This document shows positions 1 through 8,291 of a DNA stretch of 33,998 nt, one piece after another. The stretch's first letter is position 1. Every line of letters begins with the position of its first letter. The position numbers and the translations under genes are program-made. The stretch comes from an uncultured Bacteroidia bacterium (GTDB lineage Bacteria; Bacteroidota; Bacteroidia; Bacteroidales; Prolixibacteraceae). The notes under the pieces were generated by a model, which had not been told where the DNA came from, made no database searches, and worked only from the letters and a program-made list of their open reading frames with translations. The stretch covers positions 1 to 33,998 of the forward strand of contig CAIXCY010000175.1 of the NCBI GenBank assembly GCA_903918045.1, given 5' to 3'.

Positions 1-735
1 CGCAATACCGGTCAACGGCGGAACGACACCTTCGTATCAGTGGATGGTGAACGGAATGAATGCCGGGACAAACAGCGATACTTATTCATTTATTGCGACA
101 AATGGTGATGTCGTTGAAGTGGTGATAACCTCCGATCTGAATGGCGTATCCGGAAGTCCGGCATCTTCAAATCAGGTGACTACAATTGTAAACGCTCCGC
201 TTACGGCTTCCGTTTCGATCACCGCAGACCAGACAACCGTAACAACAGGAACAACTGTCAACTTTACTGCAACACCAATAAACGGAGGAACAACGCCAAC
301 CTATCAGTGGATGGTGAACGGAACAAATGCCGGAACAAACAGCGCTACCTATTCCTACATTCCGTCAGATGGCGATATGGTGAATGTAATAATGACCGCT
401 ACGCAGGGATGCGTCACAGGATCGCCCGCAACTTCAAACCAGATTCAAATTTCAGTTACAACCGGTCCGGTCGCATCGGTCACAATAACCGCCGATCAGA
501 ATAATGTCTGCGCAGGAACAACCATCAGTTTCATCGCAATACCTGTCAACGGCGGAACGACACCTTCGTATCAGTGGATGGTGAACGGAATGAATGCCGG
601 GACAAACAGCGATACTTATTCCTATATTCCATCCAATGGTGATGTCGTTAAAGTGGTGATGACCTCCGACCTGAGTGGCGTATCCGGAAGTCCGGCAACT
701 TCAAATCAGCAAACAATTAATGTACAACCAATTCC
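1..735 (+). repeat. 267-bp tandem Ig-like repeat units in the adhesin
   Basis: Units recur every 267 bp (89 codons), with the shared stretch YQWMVNG then AGTNS-TYS. The first visible unit (partial) and the third (from about 535) are nearly identical in DNA over more than 150 bases, at an offset of 534. The middle unit is more diverged. Each unit resembles an SprB/PKD-like beta-sandwich. Confidence 0.85.
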
Positions 736-3700
736 AGCTGCACCGACTGCAACTGTTATTACCCAACCAACCTGTGCAGTACCTACCGGAACAATTGTGA
801 TTGGTGCTCCGTTAGGTGCCAATTTGCAATACAGCAGAAACGGGACTACCTGGCAGAGTTCAAACACCTTCAGTGGATTAACTGCTGATGCCGGTTACAC
901 CATAAGTGTGCGGAATTCAACCAGTTCCAATTGCGTTTCGTCAGCAAACTTTATTATCAATGCCATACCTAGTGCGCCGGCAGCACCAGTAGGCACAATC
1001 TTACAGCCAACGTGTTCTGTAAGCACTGGAACCATCCAGATCACATCACCACTGGGCGGGAACCTGCAATACAGTTCCAACGGAACAACCTGGCAAAACT
1101 CAACGACCTTTGCCGGCTTGACTGCGAATACGACCTATTCAATAAGCATACGAAGTTCCATTAATCCGACATGTATATCTTCAGCGAATTTTGCGATTAA
1201 TGCAGCACCTGTGGTACCAGCTATACCAATAATTGGCACTTTAACCCAACCAACCTGTTCAACAGCTACAGGAAGTGTCATTCTATCCGGATTACCGGGA
1301 ACAGGAGCCTGGACATTAACGAGAAATCCGGGAGGAATTACCATTAACGGAACCGGAACCAGCAGAACCGTTACTGGTCTTGCATCAGGAACCTTTAACT
1401 TTACAGTTTCAAACACTGTTGGCTGCACCTCATTCCCAACAGCAAATATTACTATTAATGCGGCCCCGGACACCCCATCCGCTCCGATTGTCGGGAATAT
1501 TATCCAGCCAACCTGTGATACCCCGACAGGGACAGTTTCATTATCCGGATTGCCTGCCACAGGAATATGGACCTTATCAAGAAATCCTGGAGGAACACTA
1601 ACTGGTGCTGGAATAAACACAACCATTGGGGGTCTCTCGCCTGGAACGTATCAATTTACGGTAACAAATTCATCGGGATGCACTTCATCGGCATCGAATC
1701 CGGTCGTTATTAACACCATCACACCGATAACCCCACTCTTTAATCCGATTGAGCCATTGTGTCAGAACTCAGTACCGCCTGGTTTACCAACACTTTCAAC
1801 AAACGGGATTTCCGGAGCATGGAATCCGGCAGTGATTAGTACACAGATTACTGGTACACAAACGTACAATTTCACGCCATTACCAGGTCAGTGTGCCAGT
1901 AATGCGACATTGCCGATAACCATAAATTCACCGGTCTTACCGCTGTTTGATCCCATCGGATCACTTTGCCAATATGGCGCGCCACCGGTGTTGCCAACGA
2001 CCTCAACAAATGGAATAACTGGAATATGGTTCCCCGATATTATTAATACCGATCAGGTTGGAATGTCAACTTATACCTTTACACCGGCAACCAGTGAATG
2101 TGCAAAACCTTTATCCATAACAATCACTATAAATGCTCCGATAAATCCCACTTTTTCAGGTATTGCTCCAATTTGTAGGAATAGCATTCCGCCGCCTTTA
2201 CCTACATCTTCGACGAACGGAATTAAAGGAACCTGGAGCCCGGCAGTAATTAATGTAACTATTCCAAGAACAAATACCTATAAATTCACCCCTGCCACTG
2301 ATCAATGCGCCAATACTCTGCCCATCCAGGTAACTGTCTATGACCGTATAACACCAACCTTTGAAGTTATTGGCCCTGTTTGTCAAAATACGATACCACC
2401 AGCTTTGCCGATACACTCTATTGAAGGAATAACAGTTAAATGGGATCCACCGACAATAAATACAGCTAAAATAGGAACCACTGGTTATTTGTTTACACCG
2501 ATGGAAGGTTGCGCATGGACCGACGCGATATCGGTAACTGTCACCCCCAAGGTCACTCCTGATTTTGCACCAATCGGGCCGTTATGCCAATACAGCTTAC
2601 CACCGATTTTATCAGCAACCTCCTTAAACAGAATAACGGGAAATTGGAGCCCGGCCGAAATAAGTACAGATAAGGATGGATTATTCACCTTCACATTTAC
2701 ACCGCTGGATCAGGAGTGCTATAATACAATTAGTAAAGAAGTAATTGTAAATAGCAGTCTCATAACAGCTTTCGATCCGATCGGACCGCTGTGTCAATTC
2801 GATGTTCCACCGGCACTTCCATTGACATCCGTTAACGGAATAGCAGGAACCTGGGAACCTTCCGCAGTGAATACAGCTAATGCCGGAACCTTTAACTTTA
2901 CATTTACACCCGATTCACAAGGTCCATGCGCATCCCAATTTAAAACAGTAATTATTGTAAGACCGAAGCAAAAGCCAATCTTCGATGCGATAGGACCACT
3001 TTGTTTAAACAGCAAAGCGCCTCAATTACCAGCGATCTCGGCAAACGGAATTAAGGGAACCTGGGAGCCAGCAAATATTAATACGGAAAATAGCGGATCG
3101 ACAACTTATACTTTTACTCCGGATGGTACAGAGTGTGCCTTTACACAAACATTAGCAATCGTGGTCATTACTCCGGCAATTCCAACATTTGATCCTGTCG
3201 GACCCCTTTGCCAGAACACAACAGCGCCTGTATTACCGTTAAATTCCAATAACGGCGTAACCGGATCATGGTCGCCAACAACGATCAACACAGAAAATTA
3301 CGGAACCTTTAGCTTTACGTTTAATCCTGCCTCAGATCAATGTGCAATCCCGGTTCCACAGGAAATTAGTATTAATCCAACAACCACCTCTTCTACAGAG
3401 CAAACCATCTGTATCAGTCAGTTGCCTTATAACTGGAATAACATCATTATTAATAGTGCAGGAACATTTGATGCTAAATTGATTGGTTCACAAGGATGTG
3501 ATTCAATTGCAACTTTAAACCTCAAAGTTAACACACTCATAATTCCAACTTTTGACCAGGTCGGGCCTCTGCTTTATGGTTCAGCTGCGCCAGAATTATC
3601 ATTAGCTTCAACTAACGGAATAACAGGAACCTGGATTCCTTCAGCCATCACAACTGATGCTGTCGGCACAACCAGCTATCGTTTCACCCCTGATTTGAAT

Positions 3701-4822
3701 CAGTGCGCTTCAACAGCGACAATGAATATTCAGGTAGATATCCAGGCTGTTATTTCGGAAGGGGGAATCGTTCCCGATCCAAACGGAATTCAAATCGGAT
3801 CTTGTGAAGTTGTAAAACTTGATGGTTCAAAATCTGTCGGTGATAACCTTCAATATCAGTGGTCAACCACTGATCAGGGTTGCATATTGACTCAGTCAAC
3901 CGGGATGACAACCGAATTTTCGCTGTCAGGTGAATATAAAGGTTCTCTGCCTGCCGATTTCAGTGTGAAGCTTCAGGTAACCGACAAATTTGGAAATTCT
4001 AAGAGCGATTTGGTAACTATTCATATTGATCCTCCTCCAAATGCAGAGGTCTACTCTTCAGGAGAAATTGAAAAAGACGGAAGTATGATTGTCGACGGAA
4101 CAGTTTCAACAGGGATCGCCATAAGCTATAAATGGTCGACCTCTGAAGGGAAGATAATCGGACCTGCTGACCATTCAACAGCGGCCTTCTTTGGTGCTGG
4201 AATGTATCAATTAACGATTGTTGACATTCATGGCTGCCAAAGTATAAAAGATTTTAAATTTCCGCTTGAGGTATACAGGATCACCGCAAGGCCCGATAAT
4301 TACAGGATTACCTGGTCGCAGGACACAATTCTTAATGTAAAAGATAATGATTATTCCAATTCTGTGTTCAGCACGGTTCGGGTGATTAGATTACCTTCAA
4401 ATGGCACAGTTACGGTAAATTCAGACCTTTCAATCACCTATACACCGACGATCAGAAAACCTGGAAACGATCAGTTTGAATATGAAATCTGCAATCCTGT
4501 CAGCTTATGCGATTCGGCATTGGTGACACTTGAGATCTTTGACAGTAGCCTATATCTCCCGGAAGGATTTTCTCCAAACGGCGATGGGGTAAATGATTAT
4601 CTGAAGTTCGATGGTCTTCAAAATTACAAATCCTCAAAACTTTACATCTACACACGTTCAGGACAACTTGTTTATTCAAGCGGTGATTATCAGAATAACT
4701 GGGATGGAAGGATCGGAAGCGGATTGAACAGGCAGCTGGTCGCAACGGGAACGTATTATTATGTGCTGAAACTGGGAGAGACAAACCGGACAATCAAAGG
4801 GTTTATTTATATCGGGTATTAA
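1..4822 (+). CDS. T9SS-secreted multi-repeat adhesin, 5'-truncated by the window edge
   Basis: The reading frame is open from base 2, and the first ATG (44) lies inside a repeat unit, so the true start is upstream of the window. More than 1600 residues are visible. From the N-terminal side they are: about 2.7 Ig-like units of 89 residues; four units of about 80-86 residues with a QPTC motif; nine units of about 68 residues with NGI-G-W and TFTP motifs; a PKD-like region; an Ig/cadherin-like region with YTPT; and a C-terminal domain of about 90 residues. That last domain begins [20 protein letters not shown] and contains NWDG and GTYYYVLKL. It matches the gliding motility-associated C-terminal (CHU_C, type B T9SS sorting) family. 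The protein is therefore expected to cross the outer membrane by T9SS and stay at the surface or be released. Ligand and role are unknown; adhesion is inferred from the repeat architecture. Its stop codon overlaps the stop of the opposing acyl-CoA synthetase gene. Confidence 0.93.
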   Translation, partial: AIPVNGGTTPSYQWMVNGMNAGTNSDTYSFIATNGDVVEVVITSDLNGVSGSPASSNQVTTIVNAPLTASVSITADQTTVTTGTTVNFTATPINGGTTPTYQWMVNGTNAGTNSATYSYIPSDGDMVNVIMTATQGCVTGSPATSNQIQISVTTGPVASVTITADQNNVCAGTTISFIAIPVNGGTTPSYQWMVNGMNAGTNSDTYSYIPSNGDVVKVVMTSDLSGVSGSPATSNQQTINVQPIPAAPTATVITQPTCAVPTGTIVIGAPLGANLQYSRNGTTWQSSNTFSGLTADAGYTISVRNSTSSNCVSSANFIINAIPSAPAAPVGTILQPTCSVSTGTIQITSPLGGNLQYSSNGTTWQNSTTFAGLTANTTYSISIRSSINPTCISSANFAINAAPVVPAIPIIGTLTQPTCSTATGSVILSGLPGTGAWTLTRNPGGITINGTGTSRTVTGLASGTFNFTVSNTVGCTSFPTANITINAAPDTPSAPIVGNIIQPTCDTPTGTVSLSGLPATGIWTLSRNPGGTLTGAGINTTIGGLSPGTYQFTVTNSSGCTSSASNPVVINTITPITPLFNPIEPLCQNSVPPGLPTLSTNGISGAWNPAVISTQITGTQTYNFTPLPGQCASNATLPITINSPVLPLFDPIGSLCQYGAPPVLPTTSTNGITGIWFPDIINTDQVGMSTYTFTPATSECAKPLSITITINAPINPTFSGIAPICRNSIPPPLPTSSTNGIKGTWSPAVINVTIPRTNTYKFTPATDQCANTLPIQVTVYDRITPTFEVIGPVCQNTIPPALPIHSIEGITVKWDPPTINTAKIGTTGYLFTPMEGCAWTDAISVTVTPKVTPDFAPIGPLCQYSLPPILSATSLNRITGNWSPAEISTDKDGLFTFTFTPLDQECYNTISKEVIVNSSLITAFDPIGPLCQFDVPPALPLTSVNGIAGTWEPSAVNTANAGTFNFTFTPDSQGPCASQFKTVIIVRPKQKPIFDAIGPLCLNSKAPQLPAISANGIKGTWEPANINTENSGSTTYTFTPDGTECAFTQTLAIVVITPAIPTFDPVGPLCQNTTAPVLPLNSNNGVTGSWSPTTINTENYGTFSFTFNPASDQCAIPVPQEISINPTTTSSTEQTICISQLPYNWNNIIINSAGTFDAKLIGSQGCDSIATLNLKVNTLIIPTFDQVGPLLYGSAAPELSLASTNGITGTWIPSAITTDAVGTTSYRFTPDLNQCASTATMNIQVDIQAVISEGGIVPDPNGIQIGSCEVVKLDGSKSVGDNLQYQWSTTDQGCILTQSTGMTTEFSLSGEYKGSLPADFSVKLQVTDKFGNSKSDLVTIHIDPPPNAEVYSSGEIEKDGSMIVDGTVSTGIAISYKWSTSEGKIIGPADHSTAAFFGAGMYQLTIVDIHGCQSIKDFKFPLEVYRITARPDNYRITWSQDTILNVKDNDYSNSVFSTVRVIRLPSNGTVTVNSDLSITYTPTIRKPGNDQFEYEICNPVSLCDSALVTLEIFDSSLYLPEGFSPNGDGVNDYLKFDGLQNYKSSKLYIYTRSGQLVYSSGDYQNNWDGRIGSGLNRQLVATGTYYYVLKLGETNRTIKGFIYIGY
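739..1729 (+). repeat. Four QPTC-type repeat units in the adhesin
   Basis: Four consecutive units of about 80-86 residues each contain Q-P-T-C then TGT or TGS, a central W-containing strand, and a second Cys near the end. Units 1 and 2 share an LQYS-NGTTWQ core. Units 3 and 4 share a GLP-TG-WTL-RNPGG core, so the block is two pairs of closer relatives. The conserved Cys pair suggests one disulfide per domain. Confidence 0.8.
1730..3748 (+). repeat. Nine repeats of about 68 residues in the adhesin (interrupted)
   Basis: Nine units share the pattern F-x-x-I/V-GP-LCQ, then PP-LP-S-NGI-G-W-P, then YTFTP and a late Cys. An unrelated module of about 50 residues ([11 protein letters not shown] onward) separates units 8 and 9. 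In unit 9 the first Cys of the LCQ motif is replaced (GPLLYG), so its disulfide should be missing. Confidence 0.85.
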
Positions 4823-6471
4823 ACAGGTTCAATTCCCTGCTCTTTTAAAAGGTCTAAACTTAAATTACGAAGTTTATATTTCTGGATTTTCCCACTCGCT
4901 GTCATTGGGAACTCCTCAACAAAGAAGATATACTTTGGAATTTTATACCGTGAAATTTTTCCACGGCAAAAATCCTTCACATCCTCTTCTTTGAAATCCT
5001 CCCCGGTGCGCCGTGTAATAAATGCCCCAACCTCCTCACCATATTTCGGACTTGGGACTCCCACCACTTCGACAGCCTGAATCTGAGGCATCGTATAAAG
5101 AAAGTTCTCAATCTCACGGGGATAAATATTCTCGCCACCACGTATAATCATATCCTTGATCCGCCCGGTAACTCTGAAATAACCCTGCTCATCCATCACA
5201 CCCAGGTCTCCGGAATGAAGCCAACCTTCACTGTCAATAGCATTGGAGGTAGCTTCCGGATTCTTGTAATACCCTTTCATCACATTATATCCACGGCAGC
5301 ATAACTCCCCCTGCTCACCATGTTTTAACTCGATTCCGGTTGCCGGATCAGCCACTTTAACTTCAACTGCTGGATAGGCTTTCCCGACAGTGGTGCTCCG
5401 GATATCCGGTTCGTCATAGGTTCGGGTAGCTGTCATTCCGGGAGATGATTCGGTAAGACCATATACAATGATCAGTTCAGACATGTGCATCTTATTCATA
5501 ACCTGCTTCATCGTTTCGATGGGACAAGGGGCACCCGCCATAATTCCGGTACGGAGCGTCGAAAGATCAAACATGCCAAACATTGGGTGATTCAACTCGG
5601 CAATAAACATCGTTGGAACACCGTAAAGGGCTGTACATTTCTCTTTTTGTACTGAAGCTAGAACAACAAGCGGATCAAAATTCTCTACCATTACCATTGT
5701 GGCACCATGGGTGATAACTGCACAGAGTGCCAGAACACATCCAAAGCAGTGGAACAATGGGACGCATACACAAAGTCGTTCATCGCTGGTGAAATTCATA
5801 CATTGACCGGTAGCAACTCCATTATTTAAGATATTATAATGAGTCAGCATCACCCCTTTGGGAAATCCAGTCGTACCTGAAGTATACTGCATATTCACAA
5901 CATCGTGACAAGTTACTTTGGATTTGGTCTCCAGTAACATCCGGTCATCAAGCTGGCTCCCCAGTAAAATAAGCTCCGCCGTATTAAACATTCCGCGGTG
6001 CTTCTCCTGTCCGATAAAGATCACATTCCGAAGAAAGGGGAACTTTTCACTATGAAGATATCCCCGCTGACTATCCCTTAATTCCGGCACAAGTTCATAA
6101 ACCATCTGAACATAATCACTGTCCTTCCATCCATTTACAAGACAAAGCGCCTTTAAATCAGAGTTCTTTACAAGATAATCGAGTTCATGCGTTTTGTAAT
6201 TTGTATTTATTGTCACAAGTACTACACCGATTTTGGCAGTAGCAAACATGAAGGTTAACCAATCGGGGACATTATTGGCAAAGATCCCAAGCTTATCGTC
6301 AGGTCTCATTCCAATATGCAGCAGCGCTTTTGCAAGGTGATCTACTCTTATATTAAACTCCCTATAAGAGAAACGGAGATTCCGGTCAGGATAAACCATA
6401 AAATCTTTATCTGGTGTCTCAGATGCCCATTGTTCAAGATACGCTCCAAATGTTTTCTCAATTAACTCCAT
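4819..6471 (-). CDS. AMP-binding acyl-CoA synthetase (fatty-acyl-CoA ligase type)
   Basis: This 550-residue protein has the full ANL-superfamily motif set. The P-loop [11 protein letters not shown] is at 196-206, YGLTE at 337-341, SGD at 420-422, GRIKD at 436-440, GGENIYP at 445-451, and the C-terminal catalytic lysine is K528 in TASGK. The family activates a carboxylic acid with ATP to an acyl-adenylate, then transfers it to CoA. Medium- or long-chain fatty acid is the usual substrate for proteins of this length and motif style, but the substrate cannot be read from sequence. It is probably cytoplasmic or membrane-peripheral. It lies 190 bp downstream of an XRE-cupin regulator on the same strand. 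Such regulators often sit beside an AMP-binding enzyme in Bacteroidota, so co-regulation is likely. The start is the ATG at 6471, giving a full-length N-terminus. The stop overlaps the adhesin stop. Confidence 0.93.
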   Translation of the reverse strand: MELIEKTFGAYLEQWASETPDKDFMVYPDRNLRFSYREFNIRVDHLAKALLHIGMRPDDKLGIFANNVPDWLTFMFATAKIGVVLVTINTNYKTHELDYLVKNSDLKALCLVNGWKDSDYVQMVYELVPELRDSQRGYLHSEKFPFLRNVIFIGQEKHRGMFNTAELILLGSQLDDRMLLETKSKVTCHDVVNMQYTSGTTGFPKGVMLTHYNILNNGVATGQCMNFTSDERLCVCVPLFHCFGCVLALCAVITHGATMVMVENFDPLVVLASVQKEKCTALYGVPTMFIAELNHPMFGMFDLSTLRTGIMAGAPCPIETMKQVMNKMHMSELIIVYGLTESSPGMTATRTYDEPDIRSTTVGKAYPAVEVKVADPATGIELKHGEQGELCCRGYNVMKGYYKNPEATSNAIDSEGWLHSGDLGVMDEQGYFRVTGRIKDMIIRGGENIYPREIENFLYTMPQIQAVEVVGVPSPKYGEEVGAFITRRTGEDFKEEDVKDFCRGKISRYKIPKYIFFVEEFPMTASGKIQKYKLRNLSLDLLKEQGIEPV

Positions 6472-6610
6472 CCTACTAAGGTTTTTTTAAGTAGCAAGTT
6501 TTAGCTATAATTCAATATTACAATAGATTACCTATTATAAGGCAAGAGAATCTTAAGGTTAATAACTTTGTGGCTTAATTGCCGGGTTCTTCCAAAATTC
6601 AACCTTGTTG

Positions 6611-6659
6611 AGCGAAGCGGCTAATAGCAAGCAGCCAATTGCCAGTTGCCGGCATCCAG
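6611..6659. repeat. Degenerate heptamer tandem repeat between the regulator and acyl-CoA synthetase genes
   Basis: Seven consecutive 7-mers read on the plus strand as AGCGAAG, CGGCTAA, TAGCAAG, CAGCCAA, TTGCCAG, TTGCCGG, CATCCAG. They fit a loose (C/T)(A/T)GCCAG consensus. The array starts just after the stop codon of the XRE-cupin gene and lies in otherwise AT-rich spacer. It looks like a decayed intergenic repeat and no function is apparent. Confidence 0.5.
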
Positions 6660-6661
6660 AT

Positions 6662-7237
6662 CTAATAGGGTGCATAAACCACCGCCAGAATTTTTGCCGG
6701 TAAATCATTTGCCGAATGAACATGATGATCGACCACCGAGTCGTAGTAGATGCTGTCCCCTTCAGAAAGGGTATACATTGTTTTTCCGTAATTAATCTCA
6801 ACCTCACCGGCTAAAACATAAATAAATTCCTCCCCTTCGTGCGACGATTGGGTGAAATCAGTACCGGTCGCCGGATTAATTTCCACAATAAATGGTTCCA
6901 TATGCCGACCAGACTTGTCACTTGCCAACGGGAAAAAATTGAGATTCTGGTGGGTATTGCTGCTTTTGCTCGAGAAACTTCCCCCCTGAGATAAATCACC
7001 CTTACGTGAAATTACCGGTCCAAGCTGATCCATATCGTCGAGAAAAGTTCCGAGCCTCACCCCTAAAGCCCGGGCAACTTTAATCAGATGGCCCAGGGAT
7101 GGAATCGCTTCATTTTCTTCGATTTTACCCATCATGGTCTCCGTGAAACCGCAACGATCGGCCAGTTCAACTAGCGTAATTCGTTTAGATTCCCGAATTG
7201 AAACTATTTTTTCGCCTACATTTTTAATCGTGCTCAT
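6662..7237 (-). CDS. XRE-family transcriptional regulator with C-terminal cupin domain
   Basis: This 191-residue protein has an N-terminal lambda-repressor-like helix-turn-helix (about 7-65; LVELADRCGFTETMMGKIE is the HTH core). A linker follows, then a cupin_2 barrel (about 113-188). The barrel keeps HEGEEFIYVLAGEVE (H133, E137) and GDSIYYDS followed by a His cluster (H171, H172, H174), so a metal or small carboxylate ligand could bind. In this family the cupin senses a metabolite and the HTH binds DNA. The neighbouring acyl-CoA synthetase suggests an acyl or organic-acid effector, which is inference. The start is the ATG at 7237, with a TAnnTTTG-type promoter element 23 bp upstream. Confidence 0.9.
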   Translation of the reverse strand: MSTIKNVGEKIVSIRESKRITLVELADRCGFTETMMGKIEENEAIPSLGHLIKVARALGVRLGTFLDDMDQLGPVISRKGDLSQGGSFSSKSSNTHQNLNFFPLASDKSGRHMEPFIVEINPATGTDFTQSSHEGEEFIYVLAGEVEINYGKTMYTLSEGDSIYYDSVVDHHVHSANDLPAKILAVVYAPY

Positions 7238-7259
7238 AGTGATATGAATTCAGAATAAA

Positions 7260-7267
7260 CAAAAATA
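7260..7267 (-). promoter_or_regulatory. Candidate promoter -7 element for the XRE-cupin gene
   Basis: On the minus strand these bases read TATTTTTG, an exact match to the Bacteroidota -7 consensus TAnnTTTG. They lie 22 bp upstream of the ATG at 7237. No convincing -33 TTTG was found, so this is a candidate only. Confidence 0.35.
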
Positions 7268-7305
7268 TGGATTTTAGTGAGTTCGCGGGGCCTTTATGAA
7301 AGGTT

Positions 7306-8169
7306 TTAAAATGTTTTAAAACACGATCCGGTTTCGACATAATTAATTTTTAAATCCTTTGGAAGAAACCCTTTTAGCCACTTTGTACAATAATTCATTC
7401 CGGCCTCCTCTGAATTGGCATGTCCTAAAAAGATCACCGCTTTGTTTTTTCCCTGTAGCTGTGCATCATAAACATACTGATAAGTCTCCCATTCCGGAGC
7501 TTCGCCGGCAACCAGCACTTCAATTTGAGGTTCCTGCAATAACTGAATATGCTCAATGGAACCGGGAGCACCCACGGCAAGGGCAACACCAGTGAATTTA
7601 AGGTCAGGATTTCCTATAACCCGCAATGAACTCCCCGGGAAAATCGCCTTTAGTTTAACCACGAATTGGGAAAGTTTCTGGGAATCAAATTGAAACCTCA
7701 CCATCGATTGGTCTGTCTGGAACTTGCCCCATCCCAGTTTTTCGATCATCCCTGCATATATTCCGTCAGGTTTCATCCGATGAAAGTGGTCGTGAAACCG
7801 CCAGATAATTAATTTATGATCGTTGATAAACTTAATCTTGGCCTGATAAACCAGATCATTTTCGAGATTTTTAGTTTCATCCAGATGGTTATAGAAAACC
7901 GGTTCGTGCGTAATAATCAGGTTGGTTTTTTCGGCCACCGCCTTTTGAAGAACTTTCATATCTGCAAACATGCAGGTTGTGATGCCGGTCACGCCATCCT
8001 CCGGATTTCCGGTTTTAAAGGTATCTACAGTTTGTCCAGACCAGGGTACTCCAACATTCTTCTTAATTAAACCGATAACCTGGTTAGCAGTCAACAGGTT
8101 CGGCTGTCCGGATAATGTTCCGGAGATAAACAGGCAAAACAATACTAATCTAAAAGTTTTAAAATCCAT
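7306..8169 (-). CDS. Nif3-like dinuclear metal protein with an N-terminal signal peptide
   Basis: This 287-residue protein resembles the Nif3/YbgI (GTP cyclohydrolase I type 2-like) family. It has ITHEP at 87-91, a His/Asp cluster RFHDHFH at 124-130, LGHANSEEAGM at 248-258 and a terminal VETG. The family's metal ligands come from these segments, so H88, D127, H250 and E254 are the likely ligands. The usual ITHHP motif has become ITHEP. Residues 1-21 (hydrophobic FRLVLFCLFISGTLS then GQ) look like a cleavable signal peptide, which is unusual because Nif3 proteins are normally cytoplasmic. Function is not established even for the family; hydrolase activity is plausible. It is 68 bp upstream of the XRE-cupin gene on the same strand. 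Confidence 0.85.
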   Translation of the reverse strand: MDFKTFRLVLFCLFISGTLSGQPNLLTANQVIGLIKKNVGVPWSGQTVDTFKTGNPEDGVTGITTCMFADMKVLQKAVAEKTNLIITHEPVFYNHLDETKNLENDLVYQAKIKFINDHKLIIWRFHDHFHRMKPDGIYAGMIEKLGWGKFQTDQSMVRFQFDSQKLSQFVVKLKAIFPGSSLRVIGNPDLKFTGVALAVGAPGSIEHIQLLQEPQIEVLVAGEAPEWETYQYVYDAQLQGKNKAVIFLGHANSEEAGMNYCTKWLKGFLPKDLKINYVETGSCFKTF

Positions 8170-8185
8170 CGGATAAAGGATTAAA

Positions 8186-8218
8186 TTGGTGCCAAATTTA
8201 ATAAAAAAACTAAATTTG
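8186..8218 (+). promoter_or_regulatory. Candidate promoter for the lone TonB-dependent receptor
   Basis: TAAATTTG at 8211-8218 matches the Bacteroidota -7 consensus TAnnTTTG exactly. A TTG at 8186-8188 lies 22 bp upstream as a possible -33 element. The leader to the ATG at 8292 would be about 65 nt. Confidence 0.4.
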
Positions 8219-8291
8219 TTGACTGCCGTTTGATTTGAAAGATCTCTGATAAATCGGAGTCGGTTTAAACTGAAAATCCTATTATCAATAA

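Noticed and set aside
1135-1626. Long minus-strand open frame opposite the adhesin repeats
   Set aside because: It is low-complexity Val/Pro-rich protein that mirrors the repeat composition of the real gene, with no recognisable domain.
7303-7322. GTTTTAAAA repeated twice at the end of the Nif3-like gene
   Set aside because: It is a short AT-rich repeat overlapping the stop codon and is too weak to call a terminator or operator.
8244-8259. CTCTGAT-AA-ATCGGAG dyad upstream of the lone TonB receptor, resembling the stem of the susC 1 leader hairpin
   Set aside because: The central spacer is only two bases, and the TTTTGAAGCA loop and micro-ORF are absent, so it is not a member of the leader family. 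It is probably chance or an unrelated dyad.
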